Source: Citrus sinensis (lineage: Eukaryota > Streptophyta > Magnoliopsida > Sapindales > Rutaceae). Taken from it: 64,000 nt of DNA. The stretch's first letter is position 1. Each line of letters begins with the position of its first letter. Below are positions 22,634 through 35,384 of this stretch, piece after piece. The DNA is taken from NCBI RefSeq assembly GCF_022201045.2, contig NC_068556.1, positions 18,333,501 to 18,397,500 on the forward strand. The letters run 5' to 3'. A model generated the notes under the pieces. The model was given only the letters and a program-made list of their open reading frames with translations, did no database searches and was not told the origin of the DNA. The translations under genes were made by a program, and so were the position numbers.

Positions 22634-24445
22634 TTTTTAACCTATTAATATCCCCTAAAAAAAAAAAAAAAAACTGACCACAATAATCAATGAGACAATG
22701 AGATCGTAAAAAACTGTTAAAAAAATAACGAGAAAATAAATTGAAAAAGAAACAAGAACACGAATAAGAATTTATTTAAATAAATAAATAAAAAGCTTTA
22801 GAGCTTACCTTAACAAAGCTATACTTGTACAGATTGCACTAACAAAGTTGAGGGGCGAAAAGAATTTCAATATCAGATATAAATACTGCACAGAGAGATT
22901 TTTTTTTTTTTTTGGAACGAGAAAGGTGTAAAATTAATTAAAATTGGAAATAGAGGCAGTGATTTTAGGGTTTAACGTTTAAGATCCAAGCACTCTTAAT
23001 TTCTTAATCTCGTTAATTATTTTAATTCCGAATATCTATCTTATCTTAATTTCATTCTAAGGTTTATTTTGTTAATATATATATATATATCTTGCGTTAT
23101 ACGGAATTGAATTTGAACTTGACTAATTGAATTAATTTAGAAGAAAATTAAATATATTAATAATAATTTATTAATATTAGATATTTAAAAAAATTATCTA
23201 AATTAGATTAGAATTAAGTACTGCGTAGAGTTGTTGTTGGGCACCTAATCAATGGTCATGATTTGTTTTTTATTTTTATCTGTTTCATTCAAAATTTCAA
23301 ATTGTCAAACAACTATTAATAAGGAAACAACTCAGTTAAACATTGAATTAACTAAATAAAATTTATATTATCAGTTGTATATTCATACTATTAACCGATT
23401 GAGTTATTCAAATCAATTGATTGAACTTTAATTTTTGACCTTTTTTTTATACATTATTTATCACGATCAGTTTGTTCCCTCATTGAATCGCGTTGCCTTA
23501 GGCGCCAAATCCCACTCTCTTGGCCCTAAGTCAGCCAACCTTACACACTCAAAACGTTGCTGGATTTGAAAGTAAGAAAGAGTACTTACTCAAACTCTCT
23601 CAAGATGAGAGGAAAAAACTTTAATTGCTCAAAGGAAAACTTACAATATTTTATGTAATGTATCATGTAGGTGCAAGATTTCTTGTGTGTTTCTTGTGCG
23701 TGTCGGCCAAATTAGGCTCTCCTATTTGTAGAGTATAAAGGTGGCTTAGAACCATCACCACTACCACGTAACTCATTAATTACATGGAATTATTTACAGG
23801 CTATCACATGCACTACATGAGTGCAGAGAGCCTCCATGATTTTAGATCCGTCATGGGTGGCGGCACACATCAAGGCTTGATGAAATGCTTGGAGCGTTAC
23901 ACATGGCAGTAACAGATTTACTGCAGAGTAAACATTAAATGACATCTTTAGAATCTGAACACAAGATGCAATTTATTATCTGCTTGAGAGTAGTGTTAAA
24001 ATTAGGAATTAAGTGCAATATCACATGCCAATATCGCTCACTATGTAAGTCACTCACCGGACCATCATCGGAAACAATGGAAAATGACAAACTAAAATAC
24101 AATTTTTCTTTTCAATTTCAATAATGCTCGGCATCCTATGAATTTACCTCCAACTTGACTCCCAACTGATATATAACTTTCAACTATTAGATGTTTGAAT
24201 ATTAATTTTACAGATTTATAATCCACCAGGTGCTTGACACATAATAGTTAAGACTCAAATTGAGACTCAACTATTGAAATTTCTTGCGGCTTCAAATTTT
24301 TTCTATCAACAACCCAAAAAAAAAAAAAAAAACACTACTAGGTTACATGATAAAGTTACATGCACTTACTCTAAATCCCCGAAAATGATAATAAGACAAT
24401 AAATAATTTACATTCGCACAAACATCGACAAAGTTATGCAGTAAT
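22634..24445. other. Intergenic: eIF2B-beta leader/promoter and an LTR-like fragment
   Basis: Bases 22634-22900 hold the probable leader intron (22655-22808, donor GTAAGC and an A/T-run acceptor read on the minus strand) and 5' end of the eIF2B-beta gene. A (TA)n tract lies at 23077-23091. Bases about 23450-23930, read on the minus strand, resemble part of a retrotransposon LTR: a TATA-like CTTTATACTCTACAAATAGG, then a long GC-mixed stretch ending near TTTGGCGCCTAAGGC. No second LTR or coding region was found. Bases 24130-24445 are AT-rich NPG-gene 3' flank. Confidence 0.3.
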
Positions 24446-27400
24446 TCATCTAAAGGGTTCAACTGGTGCAGATTCTTCAAGAAGAGCAGCAGCTTCAAAG
24501 CATTCGACAGCTTCCAGTGCGGATGCACCAGCATAAGTCTTGTAGAGCAGCCCGAGGTTGTACCAAGCTGTGGTGTTAGTTCTGTCAAGTCGAAGTGCAT
24601 CAGTGAGAAAGCATCTTATTGTCGCCATTGATTCACCACCAATCTGTCTGAGGACACGGGCAATGGATACCAAGCTTGGGACATGGTTTGGTTCAGCATC
24701 TAATGCTTTCCTGAATGATACCAAAGCTTCCTGCTGAAGGCCTTTTGCTTCATATAGTAAACCTAACAAGTTTGAATAAATTAAGTAATTTGCTTAAAAT
24801 TCTATTTATGTGTGAGCATTGTAATAAATAACAGAAGCATAAATTTTCAGGAACTATCATAGTACGATAAAAATGTAAGCTTCCAGATAAACATTAAAGA
24901 AAACCATCAGGGATGCGAAGGGCAAAACTGGTAAATGGAACATATTTACTATACCTGTGGAGTGCCATCCCGAAGCAGAATAAGGATTGATAGCCTTCGA
25001 TTTGGAAAGACAGACTTCAGCATCCCGCCACTGAGACAAGCTGGTATAAACATTAGCTAGATCATGCCACGTTTCCATTTCCAAACTTCTATCATGGTTT
25101 TGCCTATTCTGTGAGAGGACAAGGAATCATCGAAGTTATCAGTCAAACAATTGTTTGTCTTGTAAGCTTACAAGAATTAACTGGTATGCAGGATTCAAGT
25201 TAAGCCTTACAAAGTCCATCCTCCTGAATAAGAAACTTTCATATCACCCTAAATATTTGTAAATGTAGAAAATAATGAAGGAAATAGAATTTTATATCTC
25301 TCCATTTGTTGAAAATTAGTTGAGTCCATTGCTTAAAATTAACTACTGAATTTTCACGATGTGTTATATGGTGCAAAGTGACCAGTAAAGAAATGGAATA
25401 CACAACACAATCCCTTCCTATATCAGTGTTAATTGCATATACTTGATGATGATACTGTGTTAAATAAAATCAAATGTATGCTCAATGATATATTCTGCCT
25501 CAATGGCTAGTGTCAAACTTTCATCCATACGGCCTGATTTTTATCGAGGCTATAATATGAAGGACCAGCAAGCTGTTGGCACAACTAAATTTTGGCAAGT
25601 GAAAAGAATAAAAAAAACATCTTTACAGTAACAGTAACGCTCAGCATTTCACAGATGATTTAACAAATCATTTCTAAAACTATTAGCACTTTTCCATTTA
25701 GTTCGTAAATTATGGATGTTTTTAAACAACTCAGAAAAGGAAAAGTCCCAAATATAAGAGTTGTCAACTACATGGAATCAGCAATATGAAAGATACTGAT
25801 ATGATGCATTCCATCCAATGATCAGATACCATCATAAAAACCAAAACAGATCATAAATTCCATACCTTCACGAGGTTCTTCCCTGCACTAAAGCTTTTTT
25901 TCCGAAATTGGAGAACAGCGAGAAGATTTACATATGTTTCTATGGCATTTTTTAGACGGCCCTGTGCTATCTGGAGTTTAGCTTTAGTTCGCAAAAGTTC
26001 TCCTTGGTCCCACTTCCCAGTCTGGTCTAAAGAATCATTAATCACAGACTCTGCATCAGCAAACTGTTTCCGAGCTGACAACACTCTAGCCAAAAGGAGA
26101 TATCCCTTAACATTAGACCGAGCCTCAAGATTCAGCAGCTGCTTTGCATAATACAGTGCAACATCCAACTTCCTCTGCTCAGCATTTTCCAGGCAAAGAT
26201 GGTATATAATATATGGATCTCTTTCTCTCATTGTTTTCTCAGCAGTCTCCAGTGCTACAAGTGCCTGAGACTGTTTCAAAATCCTCTTAGAATCAGAAAC
26301 AACAGATCTGGATTGAGATGACAGTAAAACACCCAGTAAGCAGTTTGCAATGCTAGCCATCTGCCTACACTTCCCCTGCAACATGGAAAGCGCTTTGCGA
26401 GCATAAGTTATCCCTTCTTCAATGCATACCTTGTTCTCAGCACAAATCTTTGAGGCCACCAATAATTCCAGATTGCAGTCTGAATTTTCTCCAGGATCCA
26501 ACAAGTTTCTCAAAAGATTCAAAGCAACCATGTGCTCACCTTCTCCCAAGTAACAAAGAGCTAGAGTGCAATATCTTTTTTTGTTTCCCATGACCCCTGG
26601 GAGCAACTCTTCAACCTGATGGGCCAAAGTCCATAATTCCCCTGAAACAGACAGGGCAAACGAGAGGTGATCTATAATTGATGGGTCCCATTCAATTTTT
26701 CCCAGAACAATTTTTTTCAGTAAAATCAGTAGCAAGAGAACAGCCTCTTCAATATTGTTTCTTGGCACAAAAGACAACTCCATCTGTAAACGTAGATTTG
26801 GAGGGCTTGCATCAGTACCGCTGTATAAAAGAAAAACTGCAAATTTCTTTTCTATCCTTGCCGTGGTTTCGATGTCAAGATTCCAATAATAGAGGAGGGC
26901 CCGCCGATATGACAAAATAGTTTCGTCTGGATCCCCAGCAAGTTTATATAATTCCGGAAGCAATTCAACAGCTTTGTTTAGAGTCCCTTGTAATTTACAA
27001 TCTATAGACTGGTTTCCAGGTAGGCCTTCAGGTAACGCGTGTTCAACAGTGTCCAAAATAACTTTGCATGATTGACAAGCCTCTAGAAAGCAGGCCACGA
27101 AGAAATGTTAGGCATGCAGTGTTATAAGTGATATTTTGTGTTATAAGTGATATTTTCCATCTAAAGTCTTATAAATTTTGTTCCACTGCAGGTGTCTCCA
27201 TTTACTGAAGAGAGACAAATGAAAAACAAATGAAAGTCTGTTTCTGAATTCTTGAAATCTAACTCTTGCTTCTTGATGGTTATAAAATATGTATAAATAC
27301 CCAACTTGGTAAAAGAAAATAGTAAGCAGATTCAGACTCGTCGCATTAATTATACAATTCCAGAAGAATAAAACATTGTTGTCACATGCATGACAATTCT

Positions 27401-28597
27401 GTTGACACATAAAGAACTGTTTCTCACCAAACTTATCCCCTGACTTGAAAACTTATATGACAAGGTGAATGAAAGATAAAAGAACTGAAAAAATAATGAA
27501 GGATAAACTATGAACTAAAAAAAAAATGAAGGATAAACTATGATAGGAAGGGAGATAACAGATGAATGACGTACCTTCAAACCTTCCAAGACCCTGCAAT
27601 GACTTTGTTTTGAGAAAAATTGCTTCAAGAAGTAAACTCACAGCATGCATAGACATGGGTGGTGCAGCATCACTTTGTGAACGGCGCCGATTTTGATCAC
27701 ATCTTCTAGAAAGGGAAACTTTCATCCGGGAAGTCACAGCTGTTACATCTATCCCTTCAAATACATGAAGTGCAGCTTCTATGCTTCCTTTTTGAAATTC
27801 AAGCCTTCCTAGTAACGCTCTAGCTTCCTAAAATTAAGAGGACTGCTTAGTTTCATGACATATTGTGAAAATATCACACTAAATTTAAGCAAATCAAAGG
27901 CCACGGTGAAACATTGAACATCACGCCAACCACCCAAATAACAAAGAAATGCAGTCATTTTCAAATTTTCATAGATGCACTATTACATATGACTGCAATA
28001 CTATGGACAATCAAGCACTCCCATTGTATTTGCTACTAGCATTTTAAAGCAAAATTACAGCAAAACCGTTGTAACACGTTAAGCAAAAAGATGACTTCAT
28101 CATACAACACTTATTTTCACTACCTGTTGAATTTTAGCCACTATAAAGCAAAAGACATTGCTGTCACTGTCACCAATATAGAAGCATTCATTCAAAAAAT
28201 GTCCATACCATAGAGGGATGCCACCCACCATGTCTGGTATCAGGATGTCATGCATAAGTTCTAACTCGCCATCTAACTGTTATTTACTGGTAAAAAAAAA
28301 TTCAATCAAACAACGTAAGCAAATGCTTAGATGCAGGCAACCAACCTCATAGTTCAGATAGCCACTCTCACGAAGTGATGACTCTGCTTCTTCAATGTTA
28401 CTATTGTCAACTTTTGCGTCCATTTCCCCAGCTCGAGACGAAAATCCACTTGCAGAATAGTCTCGAGTTGCCAGGGACTCAGATGAAGAAATTAACTCAT
28501 CTACTCTTAGTTGCTCTCGAGAACAAATGCATTTTATCATCTTCCTAATCTTTGGTCGGATGCCAAATCTCTTACTGATCCAACTCTTGATTCTCAT
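24446..28597 (-). CDS. NPG1-related TPR protein (NPGR family)
   Basis: Five coding exons on the minus strand: 28346-28597, 27575-27827, 25866-27082, 24955-25108 and 24446-24762 (2193 nt, 730 aa). NO POLLEN GERMINATION-related proteins are plant tetratricopeptide proteins, reported to bind calmodulin and to act as TTC7-like subunits of the plasma-membrane PI4K-alpha1 complex. The sequence shows the basic N-terminus MRIKSWISKRFGIRPKIRKM with ICSREQLRVDEL, a helical body of TPR-like units (EARALLGRLEFQKGSIEAAL; EAVELLPELYKLAGDPDETI) and clear C-terminal TPRs (TWHDLANVYTSLSQWRDAEV; GLLYEAKGLQQEALVSFRKA; TAWYNLGLLYKTYAGASALE). Length is close to Arabidopsis NPGR2, but NPGR1 cannot be excluded. Upstream sequence up to about 29230 probably holds an untranslated leader with introns. 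Confidence 0.88.
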
Positions 28598-30187
28598 TAT
28601 GTAGTGTCACACTTGAAATTCTCCTAAAGTAGCATCAACAACAAAACATAACAAACTTTTCAATCAATGTACAAACGTAATATAAATGGCTTAAGCAGCG
28701 AAGAACAAAAATTGAAAAATGCAATCTTTGTCAATAAGACTTTAAGAACCAAAAGAAAAATAAAAATCCCACCTGAAGAAAGTTCGGAATCAGTGAAACA
28801 CAAAACTTACACACTAGAATAGTTCACTCTAAGAAAGAGAAGACAAAAGATGAGCAAAAACCTCAAGAGGCAAAAAGAACAGCAATACCCAGATAAATTC
28901 AGTGAATTTCACACCAGAAAACAGCAAAAACACAATCATTGGAGGCTAAAAAGGTGACAGTAAAATGAACTCATTAGAAGCATTATGAAGAAAAAGACTA
29001 ATGACTCAACAAGATCAAAAATTTGCTCTAAGAAAAACAAAAAAAAAAAAGGAAAAAAGCACCTTTTCATGGTTAAAATGCATTGACTGAGCCCACAATA
29101 CATTCACTGAACTGTCCATTTTTCTAACTTTTACAACAATTTTACCAAGTAAAAAAACTCTTGATTTTCTCTCTTCTTAAGCAAGAATCCAAAGCCCCAT
29201 CATCATCATCATCATCGACTTGTTCTGTCTCCCCTTCTTGTAGACTTTGTGTTGGTTTTTGTTTTTATTTTTACTTTGTTATGTTGTATATTATTTTATT
29301 TATTTATGTATTTTAAAGAATTTTTCAAGTGTGAAACTGTTGAAGCTCAGTGAGAGAATGAATGCGCATTAAATTATGAAAGCTAACTCTGGTGAGTTCT
29401 GTCTGAAAAGTGTGGACACAGACAAGATTTCGTCATAAATAATTTTTTTTTTGTTTTTTGTTTTATATTTTCCTTTTCTTAAAATTTTAATTTCATTTAA
29501 TTATTAAAAAAATTATCCGAGTATGTGCTGGACCCACTTTGAAGCTAACTCGGTTTTCAGTCAACGGTCGGGCCCGTTACAATTGGAAAGTGCTTTCTCT
29601 CGTCGTAAAGACGCGTTTGGCTAATGATGCAATCATGCAAAAGTGTATTTTTTTTTTTTGGTGCAACTATTGAAAGAAACAATAGGAAACAAAAACTTGT
29701 TTAGGTCATTTTCATTTGTTAATGTCCTAAAAAGTGTTCTATTTATAAATTATAAATTATGCTACATATAAAAGCTTTTACAAAAGAAAAGGCCAAAACT
29801 GAAAATATTTAAGAGTTCAAAAACGTTTCTTAAAAACATTATTCATGTTTTCCGAAATGTGGGGTTGATTTTAAGTCGTGCGCGCATGTTTTTAACCTTT
29901 TATTTTATTTTATTTTATTTTGTTTTACTTTTTGAAATTGTCCTTTTTACCTCTGTTTCATCTAAAATATTAAAAATCTATTATTTAAGGTAAATTAAAG
30001 AGGCCCAGTTGTTATATAGCTGGCTATGGAGCGCGAGAAGTCGGTGGAGGCGTGGAGCTCTTAACATAGATTTCAAAACAATGGGCCAGTTTTTAGCCCA
30101 TCAATAGTGGCCACTGGCCCGTAATTCGCAATATTTAGTGCAAAAATAACAACTATTATTCCATTGCTTATTTTAGCATCAAACTCG

Positions 30188-30233
<46 letters not shown>

Positions 30234-30748
30234 GTAGTAAATGTAAATCAAACAATTTTTAGTATAATATATTATTTATTTTAGAATTAATTTTTGTACA
30301 ATTAGTTTATAGCAACTTATATGAATTTAGATTTCTAATGTATATGTGATCACAATAGATTTTGATGGTCAAAATACTCGGTTTTTTTTTTCTTTTTCTT
30401 TTTCCTTCAAGTAATCTATACGTATTCGTAGCGAAACTAAATTTATCAAGAACCGACGTTCCCACAAAATGATATCAATTATTTTCTGTTATTCTCCTTC
30501 CAAAAAAGAGCATCTAGCATTCAAGTGGAAAAATATGACCAAGATTTTACTTGCAATAAATATGACTTTGTATTGCAATAAGTTAGAAAGAAAGAGCGTA
30601 CATTTTGTTATTTGTAAGGGCATTATTACTAACATGAAATCTTTAATAAAGTCCAAATCTTTTTGAACTAGTAAATAAGAACTCAAAACACTAATATCGC
30701 TTAACAAGTTGTGCTTGTATGCATGCATGCATGCAAGGTACGTGAAGC
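28598..30748. other. Intergenic: NPGR leader/promoter and AT-rich spacer
   Basis: No gene is seen. Bases 28598-29230 are A-rich on the plus strand and are the probable leader and promoter of the minus-strand NPGR gene, with a (CAT)n run at about 29200-29216. A (TTTTA)n run lies near 29900-29920. A dinucleotide (TA)n microsatellite of about 40 bases is at 30190-30230. The last few hundred bases before 30749 should contain the 3' UTR of the glycine-rich protein gene. Confidence 0.4.
30190..30230. repeat. (TA)n microsatellite
   Basis: About 20 uninterrupted TA units. Similar shorter tracts occur at 178-200, 23077-23091 and about 57522-57548. Confidence 0.95.
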
Positions 30749-31798
30749 TCAATGGCGTCCAATACCACCTCCTCCGCCGCCACCGAACCCACCACCACCT
30801 CCTCCTCCACCTCCACCTCCAAAGCCACCACCAAACCCTCCTCCAGAACCACCGCCAATGCCTCCTCCAACTCCACCACCTTTGCCAAATCCACCTCCAA
30901 TGCCTCCACCTTTTCCAAAGCCGCCACCACCACCGATGCCTCCTCCACCGCCAGTACCACCTCCAAATCCACCACCTTTTCCAATTCCACCTCCAATTCC
31001 ACCTCCCTTGCCGATACCACCACCAAGTCCACCGCCTTTGCCAATGCCGCCACCAACACCGCCTCCCTTGCCAATTCCTCCACCAAGTCCACCTCCTTTC
31101 CCAATCCCACCGCCAAGCCCACCACCTTTGCCAATACCGCCTCCAAGTCCACCGCCCTTTCCAATCCCACCACCAAGCCCGCCGCCTTTGCCAATCCCAC
31201 CTCCAAGTCCACCTCCTTTGCCAATACCGCCTCCTAGTCCACCTCCTTTGCCAATTCCTCCACCAAATCCACCGCCTTTTCCAATCCCACCACCGAGCCC
31301 GCCACCTTTGCCAATACCTCCTCCCTTACCTATTCCTCCACCAAATCCACCACCTTTGCCAATGCCGCCACCAAGTCCCCCGCCTTTGCCAATGCCTCCA
31401 CCAAGCCCACCACCTTTACCAATGCCCCCACCAACACCACCACCCTTGCCAAAACCACCTCCAGCACCCCCACCAACACCATGCCCACCTCCTAATCCAC
31501 CACCACCGCCACCTCCAAGCCCGCCACCGCCACCAACTCCACCCCCAGCTCCTACACCACCACCAAATCCACTTCCAAAACCACCTCCTCCACCAACACC
31601 TCCACCGCCACCTCCGCCCCCGCCTCCTCCAAACCCACCACCGAATCCACCTTCCTTCCCAACACCTACGAATGTTTTCTCGTCATTCTTATTACTTACA
31701 TCCCTGCCAACAACACTCGCTACGAGAATATGAAAGCAAAACAAAGATAACAAAGTAACTCTTCTAATGCCACGAACCATTTTTCGCTTGTACTTCAA
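30749..31798 (-). CDS. Secreted glycine-rich protein
   Basis: A single-exon ORF of 349 aa. Residues 1 to about 31 are a signal peptide: basic start, then VTLLSLFCFHILVASVVG. After a short linker (RDVSNKNDEKTFVGVGKE) the protein is almost wholly Gly with Phe/Leu/Ile/Val and regularly spaced Lys. The core is a decapeptide repeat GGGIGKGGGLGG (30 bp per unit, well over ten units), flanked by GGFGGG and long poly-Gly blocks; it ends GGIGRH. This is the classic structural glycine-rich protein type of the plant cell wall or apoplast. The TATA box lies only about 43 bases before this ATG, so the second in-frame ATG (31780) may be the true start; the signal peptide survives either way. The opposite strand shows long Pro-rich open frames only because GGN repeats lack stops. 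Confidence 0.85.
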   Translation of the reverse strand: MKYKRKMVRGIRRVTLLSLFCFHILVASVVGRDVSNKNDEKTFVGVGKEGGFGGGFGGGGGGGGGGGVGGGGGFGSGFGGGVGAGGGVGGGGGLGGGGGGGLGGGHGVGGGAGGGFGKGGGVGGGIGKGGGLGGGIGKGGGLGGGIGKGGGFGGGIGKGGGIGKGGGLGGGIGKGGGFGGGIGKGGGLGGGIGKGGGLGGGIGKGGGLGGGIGKGGGLGGGIGKGGGLGGGIGKGGGLGGGIGKGGGVGGGIGKGGGLGGGIGKGGGIGGGIGKGGGFGGGTGGGGGIGGGGGFGKGGGIGGGFGKGGGVGGGIGGGSGGGFGGGFGGGGGGGGGGGFGGGGGGGIGRH

Positions 31799-31840
31799 GA
31801 GAGTGAGCTCTCGTTGATGAGAACATCAAGGCCACAATGG

Positions 31841-31850
31841 TTTTTATAAG
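31841..31850 (-). promoter_or_regulatory. Probable TATA box of the glycine-rich protein gene
   Basis: Read on the minus strand this is CTTATAAAAA, a good plant TATA box. It sits 43-52 bases upstream of the first ATG (31798) and 61-70 upstream of the second (31780). This spacing predicts a very short leader and makes the second ATG a serious alternative. Confidence 0.6.
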
Positions 31851-32803
31851 CCATTTTATTTGCATTAAATTGTCACAACCACTAACTGCTCTTATTGGTA
31901 ATATCATAAATGCTCCTACGATAATAGGCTAGCTAATGGCCCCTCTCTACTTCTTTTTTTTTTTTTTTCCCTTGGATTCACGTAAAACAGTAAAAGACTC
32001 CAATAATTCGCAACTAGTTTGTACACGGCAAGGCCAGTCTGACACATGCAATTGCTTATTGCATGTCTTCGTAAAAGCGACTTCTTTGTACTCAAACATT
32101 TATTTGAAAGCACAGTTATTTGTTTCTGTATTTGTGTAAGGTACTAAACTAGATGGGCTCTGATTAATAATTGACTCAAAAACTTGATTCCTATTCGCAA
32201 TCTTATTTGCTTTAAAAACCAAAACCGGGGCAGCCGTAAATAAGGACCTAAAACTGATAAATAGAATTATAGAAGCGTTACCTAAATATTCAAATAATTT
32301 ATAGGATTTTGAATCCAAAGTAGGTTCTCTTGCTTATCCATGCATGGATGAACGCATGTGCTTGGTAGATGAAGAAGTTATTGCATTTTAAATAAAAATC
32401 CTCCATTTTCAAACACATTATTAATGGCTCTTATCAAACAAACAGAAAACGAGTTAGTAGCTGAGCCCCTTCATTTTGTCTATAAATACCAACATGTCAC
32501 GTTCCTAGATTTGAGTTGATGTTAAAATTGATCATTTTAATTTATCGTTTTAAAATAAATAAATTTTGGTGTCCAATTACAGTTGCTAGCAAATAAATTT
32601 TGTGTCCACGTACAGTTACCAGAGCTCAATGATGATATATACGATGCCTGGTCTTAATCTAAACCTAAATGCTGAGTCTATAGAAGCCAACCCAAGGAGA
32701 GAATTAAATATAGAAAAAAAAAATTCAGTAAAGACTCCTTTGAAGAACTCATCGAGAAGCAATGGGAATGCGGAATCCATGAATAACAAATTGAAGAACT
32801 AAA
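31851..32803. other. Glycine-rich gene promoter and AT-rich spacer
   Basis: No convincing gene. A tandem duplication of about 33 bp (AAATAAATTTTG..GTGTCCA..TACAGTT) occupies 32557-32590 and 32591-32622. A 66-codon open frame just downstream (32602-32802) has no ATG until its tenth codon and no recognisable similarity, so it is not called. Confidence 0.4.
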
Positions 32804-32951
32804 ATTGTCATTTAGAGCTTAGTCGAATGATTTTCAAGCCGCTTATTGAGCTGGCCGCCTAAGTTTGAATTCTCACAAGGTAAGAGATTACAAATTAGTT
32901 TAGTCTTGCCCACTCTTCTACCTTTTCTCTTTAAAAAAAAAAAAAAAATCT
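32804..32951 (+). mobile_element. tRNA-like SINE, copy 1, with poly-A tail and target duplication
   Basis: A stretch of about 148 bp ends in TTTCTCTTT plus a run of about 16 A (32933-32948). It is flanked by a near-perfect 10-bp repeat: AAGAACTAAA at 32794-32803 and AAGAACCAAA at 32952-32961. Inside, GCCTAAGTTTGAATTCTCAC resembles a Pol III box B, and TTATTGAGCTGGCC lies where box A-like sequence might be. A diverged relative is at about 38190-38310. Poly-A tail plus variable-length TSD plus box-B-like word is the SINE pattern. Confidence 0.6.
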
Positions 32952-32961
32952 AAGAACCAAA

Positions 32962-35384
32962 CTAGTCTTTTATTCAAGGAGGTATCATACTTAAAAGTAT
33001 GTTCATGAGTTGCAGGTTGTTTATGTTTTATTTACATAATGTGTGTGACCCACTTATGGATAATTTGACTTTTATTACCGTATAAGAGCTTAACTCATGA
33101 TCAAAAGCTAGTTCATAAAATTTATAGTTGCTCAAAGTTTATACTCTTGTCTCAACATTCTTTCTCTCCAATGTGAAAAGAGTCTCCCTAGCATACCAAA
33201 ACTCTCTGTCAACTCATTAGTAAATGAATTGATGAACCTTGTATTATCGAAAATTCTATATTGAGCATAAGTTTTAACAGTTCCTCTCACATGAAACATA
33301 GATCCGGATGAGAAGTCAAAGTTAAACAGCTCAAGAAATTGAAATAAAACTTTCACATGAAAATCGAACACAATATATATACAGTGTCTTCGATAAATGT
33401 TGCAAATCAAAAGCGTTCATTTCTGAACTTGCATTACGAGAGCCTAACTACAGCGATGAGAATAATCGCGTATAATGGAACTTGTTCAAAACCTGACCAG
33501 GCACTTGATCGAAGATTGCATATTAACTGATTATTTGGTTGTGGCAAATTAACAAACCAATTTGTAACGAAACCTGCAAAGTTAGTAATGCGAATTGAAA
33601 GATCTTCCGGGTTTTAATACAGCTGAAGTGAGGAGAAGAAGCAACTTCTTTTCTTTCTTTCTTTTTTTTTCTTTTTTTTTTGTGTCAAAATAATAGGATT
33701 CATTTCAATTATTCCTTAAATGGACTGATATATCATATTCATTTTGAATATATAGCTTTTAACATCTCTCTAAAATTCCTTCCTTTTGAATGTTACTTCT
33801 TAAAATTTTCTCAGTTTAATTGATAAAATAATTTTACCCAAACAAATATTTTTTAAAATTGTATACAAATTTTAAACTCTTATAATTTTCTTAGTTCTAA
33901 ACTCTTATAATTTTCTTAAATAAATTTATTTTTCAATTCAAATTTAAAATAAATTTAAAATATAAATATAAATTATGATATGGGGTGTAAAAATGTTATT
34001 AAAAAATATTTATTTTAGTATTTAATTGAATTTTGATTAAAAAAAATGAATTAATTCTTGTTAAATTATTTAAGTAATTTCAATTAAAAATAAATTTTAA
34101 ATTTCTAACTCATATCGGCTTGAATGACGGGCGGAAGGCCCAAGGCCTTAAGTCTAGGGCTCAGAATAAATGCGCCTCAGGCCGAAATGTTCCTTTTTAA
34201 AGCCTTTTTGCAAGAATCTATAACATTTTCGCTTTTCATTTTTTTTTTTTTTGGAATTTATAGCTTTTCATAAATTTTATACAGAAATACAATGGATGAC
34301 CAAAAAAAAAAAAAAAAAAATTATTTTCTCGTTAATTCTCTCTCTCTCGCTCTCTTTCTCCAAAGAGTATCTTTTGCATGCTGAACTTTGCATCCAACTT
34401 GCTTCCTCCTTAAAATACTTTTAGAATATTTTATTTTAAAAAGGAAAAAAGAAAGAAAAAAAAGGGTACAAAGTGGGCAATAAAACAGGTAGCAACGTAA
34501 TAGAAAGTGCAAAAGAATAATTGTTTAATTAATTACTTCACATCCAATAATCCAAGAATCATGACCAAATTGGTAATGATATCTGAAACTTCAAAGAGCT
34601 TTAATATATTATAATAAGATTAAGCTTCCATAACGGGAATGGCTCTTATTGAATATTATTAATTTTTGCTTATTATAATATTCATTCTTATCTTAGGCAA
34701 ATAGTTACAATATATATAATTTCTAATTTCATTTTATCAAACGTATGTAGCTAAAGCTAAGCTAAGCTAGCGAGCAAGCACAACACAATTGACAAAGTCA
34801 AATATTCATATCGATTGCGGGGGGAGACCAAATATTTCCCAATCCTGGGACCTGATGTGGACCGGCTAACCATTTATATGTGCACCGTATGTGTATATAT
34901 TTCTAATGTTTAATCTTCGAGGGAAAGCACTCGAATGAGACAATATAATTTCACATCAACCCAACCCATCAATGCTTGTTTAAGTAAATTTTAATTTAAT
35001 TTTCTTCCGAATAAATGTAGTCTTTTTTTATTTCTTTATGACTTCGATAATGATGGATATAACACAAAAATAAAAATAAAAATAAAAACTCGGAAAGCTA
35101 TATATGGATTGCTTGTTAAATTTAAAACCCTATTCTTTTGGTGTCTCCTAATTAAAATTTATTTTTCTTAAACTATATATTGGAATTTTAAGTTATGTAT
35201 AGATTAAGTATGTTATGCATAATTGTTTCAAGCAGAGCTGTAAATTATTAGTGAAGGGGAAAAAAAATTAGAATGCTCAAGTTTATTGAAGTCATGATAA
35301 ATAAAAGAATAGTTCATAGTCCGATCGCAATTTTCAAATTTTACATGTATATATATGTTAATGATCATTTTTCTTTTTCTTTTT
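32962..35384. other. AT-rich intergenic DNA, no gene recognised
   Basis: The stretch is long and AT-rich, with T/C-runs (33640-33680), a poly-A run at 34302-34319 and a TCTC-type tract at about 34337-34360. An open frame at 33132-33410 (minus) shows no family resemblance and lacks coding character. Bases 34100-34190 are locally GC-richer (GGGCGGAAGGCCCAAGGCC) but unexplained. Confidence 0.4.

Noticed and set aside
30709-31758. Long Pro-rich, His-rich and Ser/Thr-rich open frames on the plus strand
   Set aside because: They are the antisense of the GGN repeats of the glycine-rich protein. The minus-strand frame has a signal peptide, a TATA box and a proper start; the others do not.
32602-32802. 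66-codon open frame
   Set aside because: The nominal start is GTG, there is no family resemblance, it overlaps a local tandem duplication and ends at the SINE target site.
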